A DNA stretch of 64,000 nucleotides from Mallotus nudiflorus (Eukaryota > Streptophyta > Magnoliopsida > Malpighiales > Euphorbiaceae). How positions within the stretch are numbered: the stretch's first letter is position 1; each line of letters starts with the position of its first letter. The notes under the pieces were generated by a model, which was given only the letters and a program-made list of their open reading frames with translations, was not told the origin of the DNA and made no database searches. A program made the translations under genes and the position numbers. The stretch lies in assembly GCA_947683625.1 (NCBI GenBank), contig CANTUR010000128.1, positions 749,001 to 813,000 on the forward strand. The letters are read 5' to 3'. Of this stretch, positions 63,608 through 64,000 are shown piece by piece.

Positions 63608-63890
63608 ACATTCAAGATTAGTGTTGTAAAAGTGCAGGAAAGTAGTTAGAGTATTCACAGGTAAAGCATCTGAAGGAATGAAAATAAAATGAGTGACATT
63701 ACTAAGAAGCATCATCCTGGTGACCTCAAGAGGCTGGATAAGACTTCCAAGCTCATTAAACTTAGTATCCATCTCTATAGTCTCATCGAGACCATCATTT
63801 GGAATATCTCTCCATAATAGTTAGACCATTGTAGGGTGTGGAATATGGTAACGAGAAGGTCCAACATGTCAATGATACATGCACTCAGCC
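63608..63890 (-). pseudogene. Exon-like remnant of an unknown gene, two in-frame stops
   Basis: On the minus strand a good acceptor, TTTTTCCCTTTTTAG, ends at 63891. The next bases open a frame (GCT at 63889) that reads AECMYH, a TGA at 63869-63871, HVGPSRYHIPHPTMV, a TAA at 63821-63823, then 71 open codons to a TAG at 63605-63607. The long part starts LLWRDIPNDGLDETIEMD and continues with FNELGSLIQPLEVTRMM. A second acceptor-like TTTTCATTCCTTCAG lies inside it near 63676, so the exon may be split. Protein-like residues in one frame on both sides of the two stops suggest a nonsense-broken gene copy. I cannot assign a family. Confidence 0.4.
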
Positions 63891-64000
63891 CTAAAAAGGG
63901 AAAAATGCACTTAAAACTTGAGACGAATGTGACAAATGCACTCTAAAGACTTCTTTGATGGTGAAATAAAACCCTTTAACTCCCAAATCTTTTCTTTTAT
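63891..64000. other. Window edge, intron-like
   Basis: AT-rich sequence upstream (minus strand) of the 63890 acceptor. It shows no recognisable motif apart from the pyrimidine tract next to the acceptor. Any further exons lie outside the window. Confidence 0.3.

Noticed and set aside
61958..64000. tRNA or rRNA genes in the flank
   Set aside because: No cloverleaf-like boxes or conserved rRNA text were seen on either strand.

Overview
The window is almost entirely tandem satellite DNA from a nuclear genome, most likely a plant. About 60 kb of the 64 kb is an AT-rich repeat with a monomer of roughly 187-189 bp, near 310 monomers in all. Two solo LTRs of about 1.55 kb interrupt it, and about 2 kb of non-satellite flank lies at the right end. 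The plant assignment rests on the satellite style, the TG...CA LTRs with 5-bp target-site duplications and a TATA box, and CpG decay typical of methylated DNA. I cannot name the species. No intact protein-coding gene, rRNA, tRNA or CRISPR was seen. Open frames up to 102 codons inside the array are by-products of the repeat.

Layout. 1-22205: satellite, forward orientation. 22206-23750: solo LTR 1. 23751-29169: satellite, still forward. About 29169/29170: the array switches strand inside a monomer. 29170-50177: satellite, reverse orientation. 50178-51727: solo LTR 2. 51728 to about 61957: satellite, reverse, ending in a truncated monomer. About 61958-64000: non-satellite flank with low-complexity tracts, small duplications and two minus-strand exon-like remnants carrying in-frame stops.

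The array is a patchwork of higher-order repeats (HORs) of different periods. There is a 10-monomer unit of about 1866 bp (about 2.0-9.05 kb, with a diverged copy to about 11.9 kb) and a unit of about 2.76 kb, near 15 monomers (about 13.3-18 kb, two copies). A 4-monomer unit of about 755 bp (about 20.2-24 kb, three copies) is split by LTR 1. A loose 2.6-3.3 kb pattern runs from about 33.6 to 43 kb. A 7-monomer unit of about 1300 bp (about 56.2-61.2 kb) lies next to the array end. Short deletion monomers are scattered throughout.

Inferred history: monomers diverged, local blocks were amplified as different HORs, copia-like LTR elements inserted and collapsed to solo LTRs, and an inversion or fold-back joined two opposite arrays. 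This resembles a (peri)centromeric or heterochromatic satellite edge. Centromere function cannot be read from the sequence alone. All spacings and similarities were worked out by eye from shared variant motifs and need a self-alignment to confirm.
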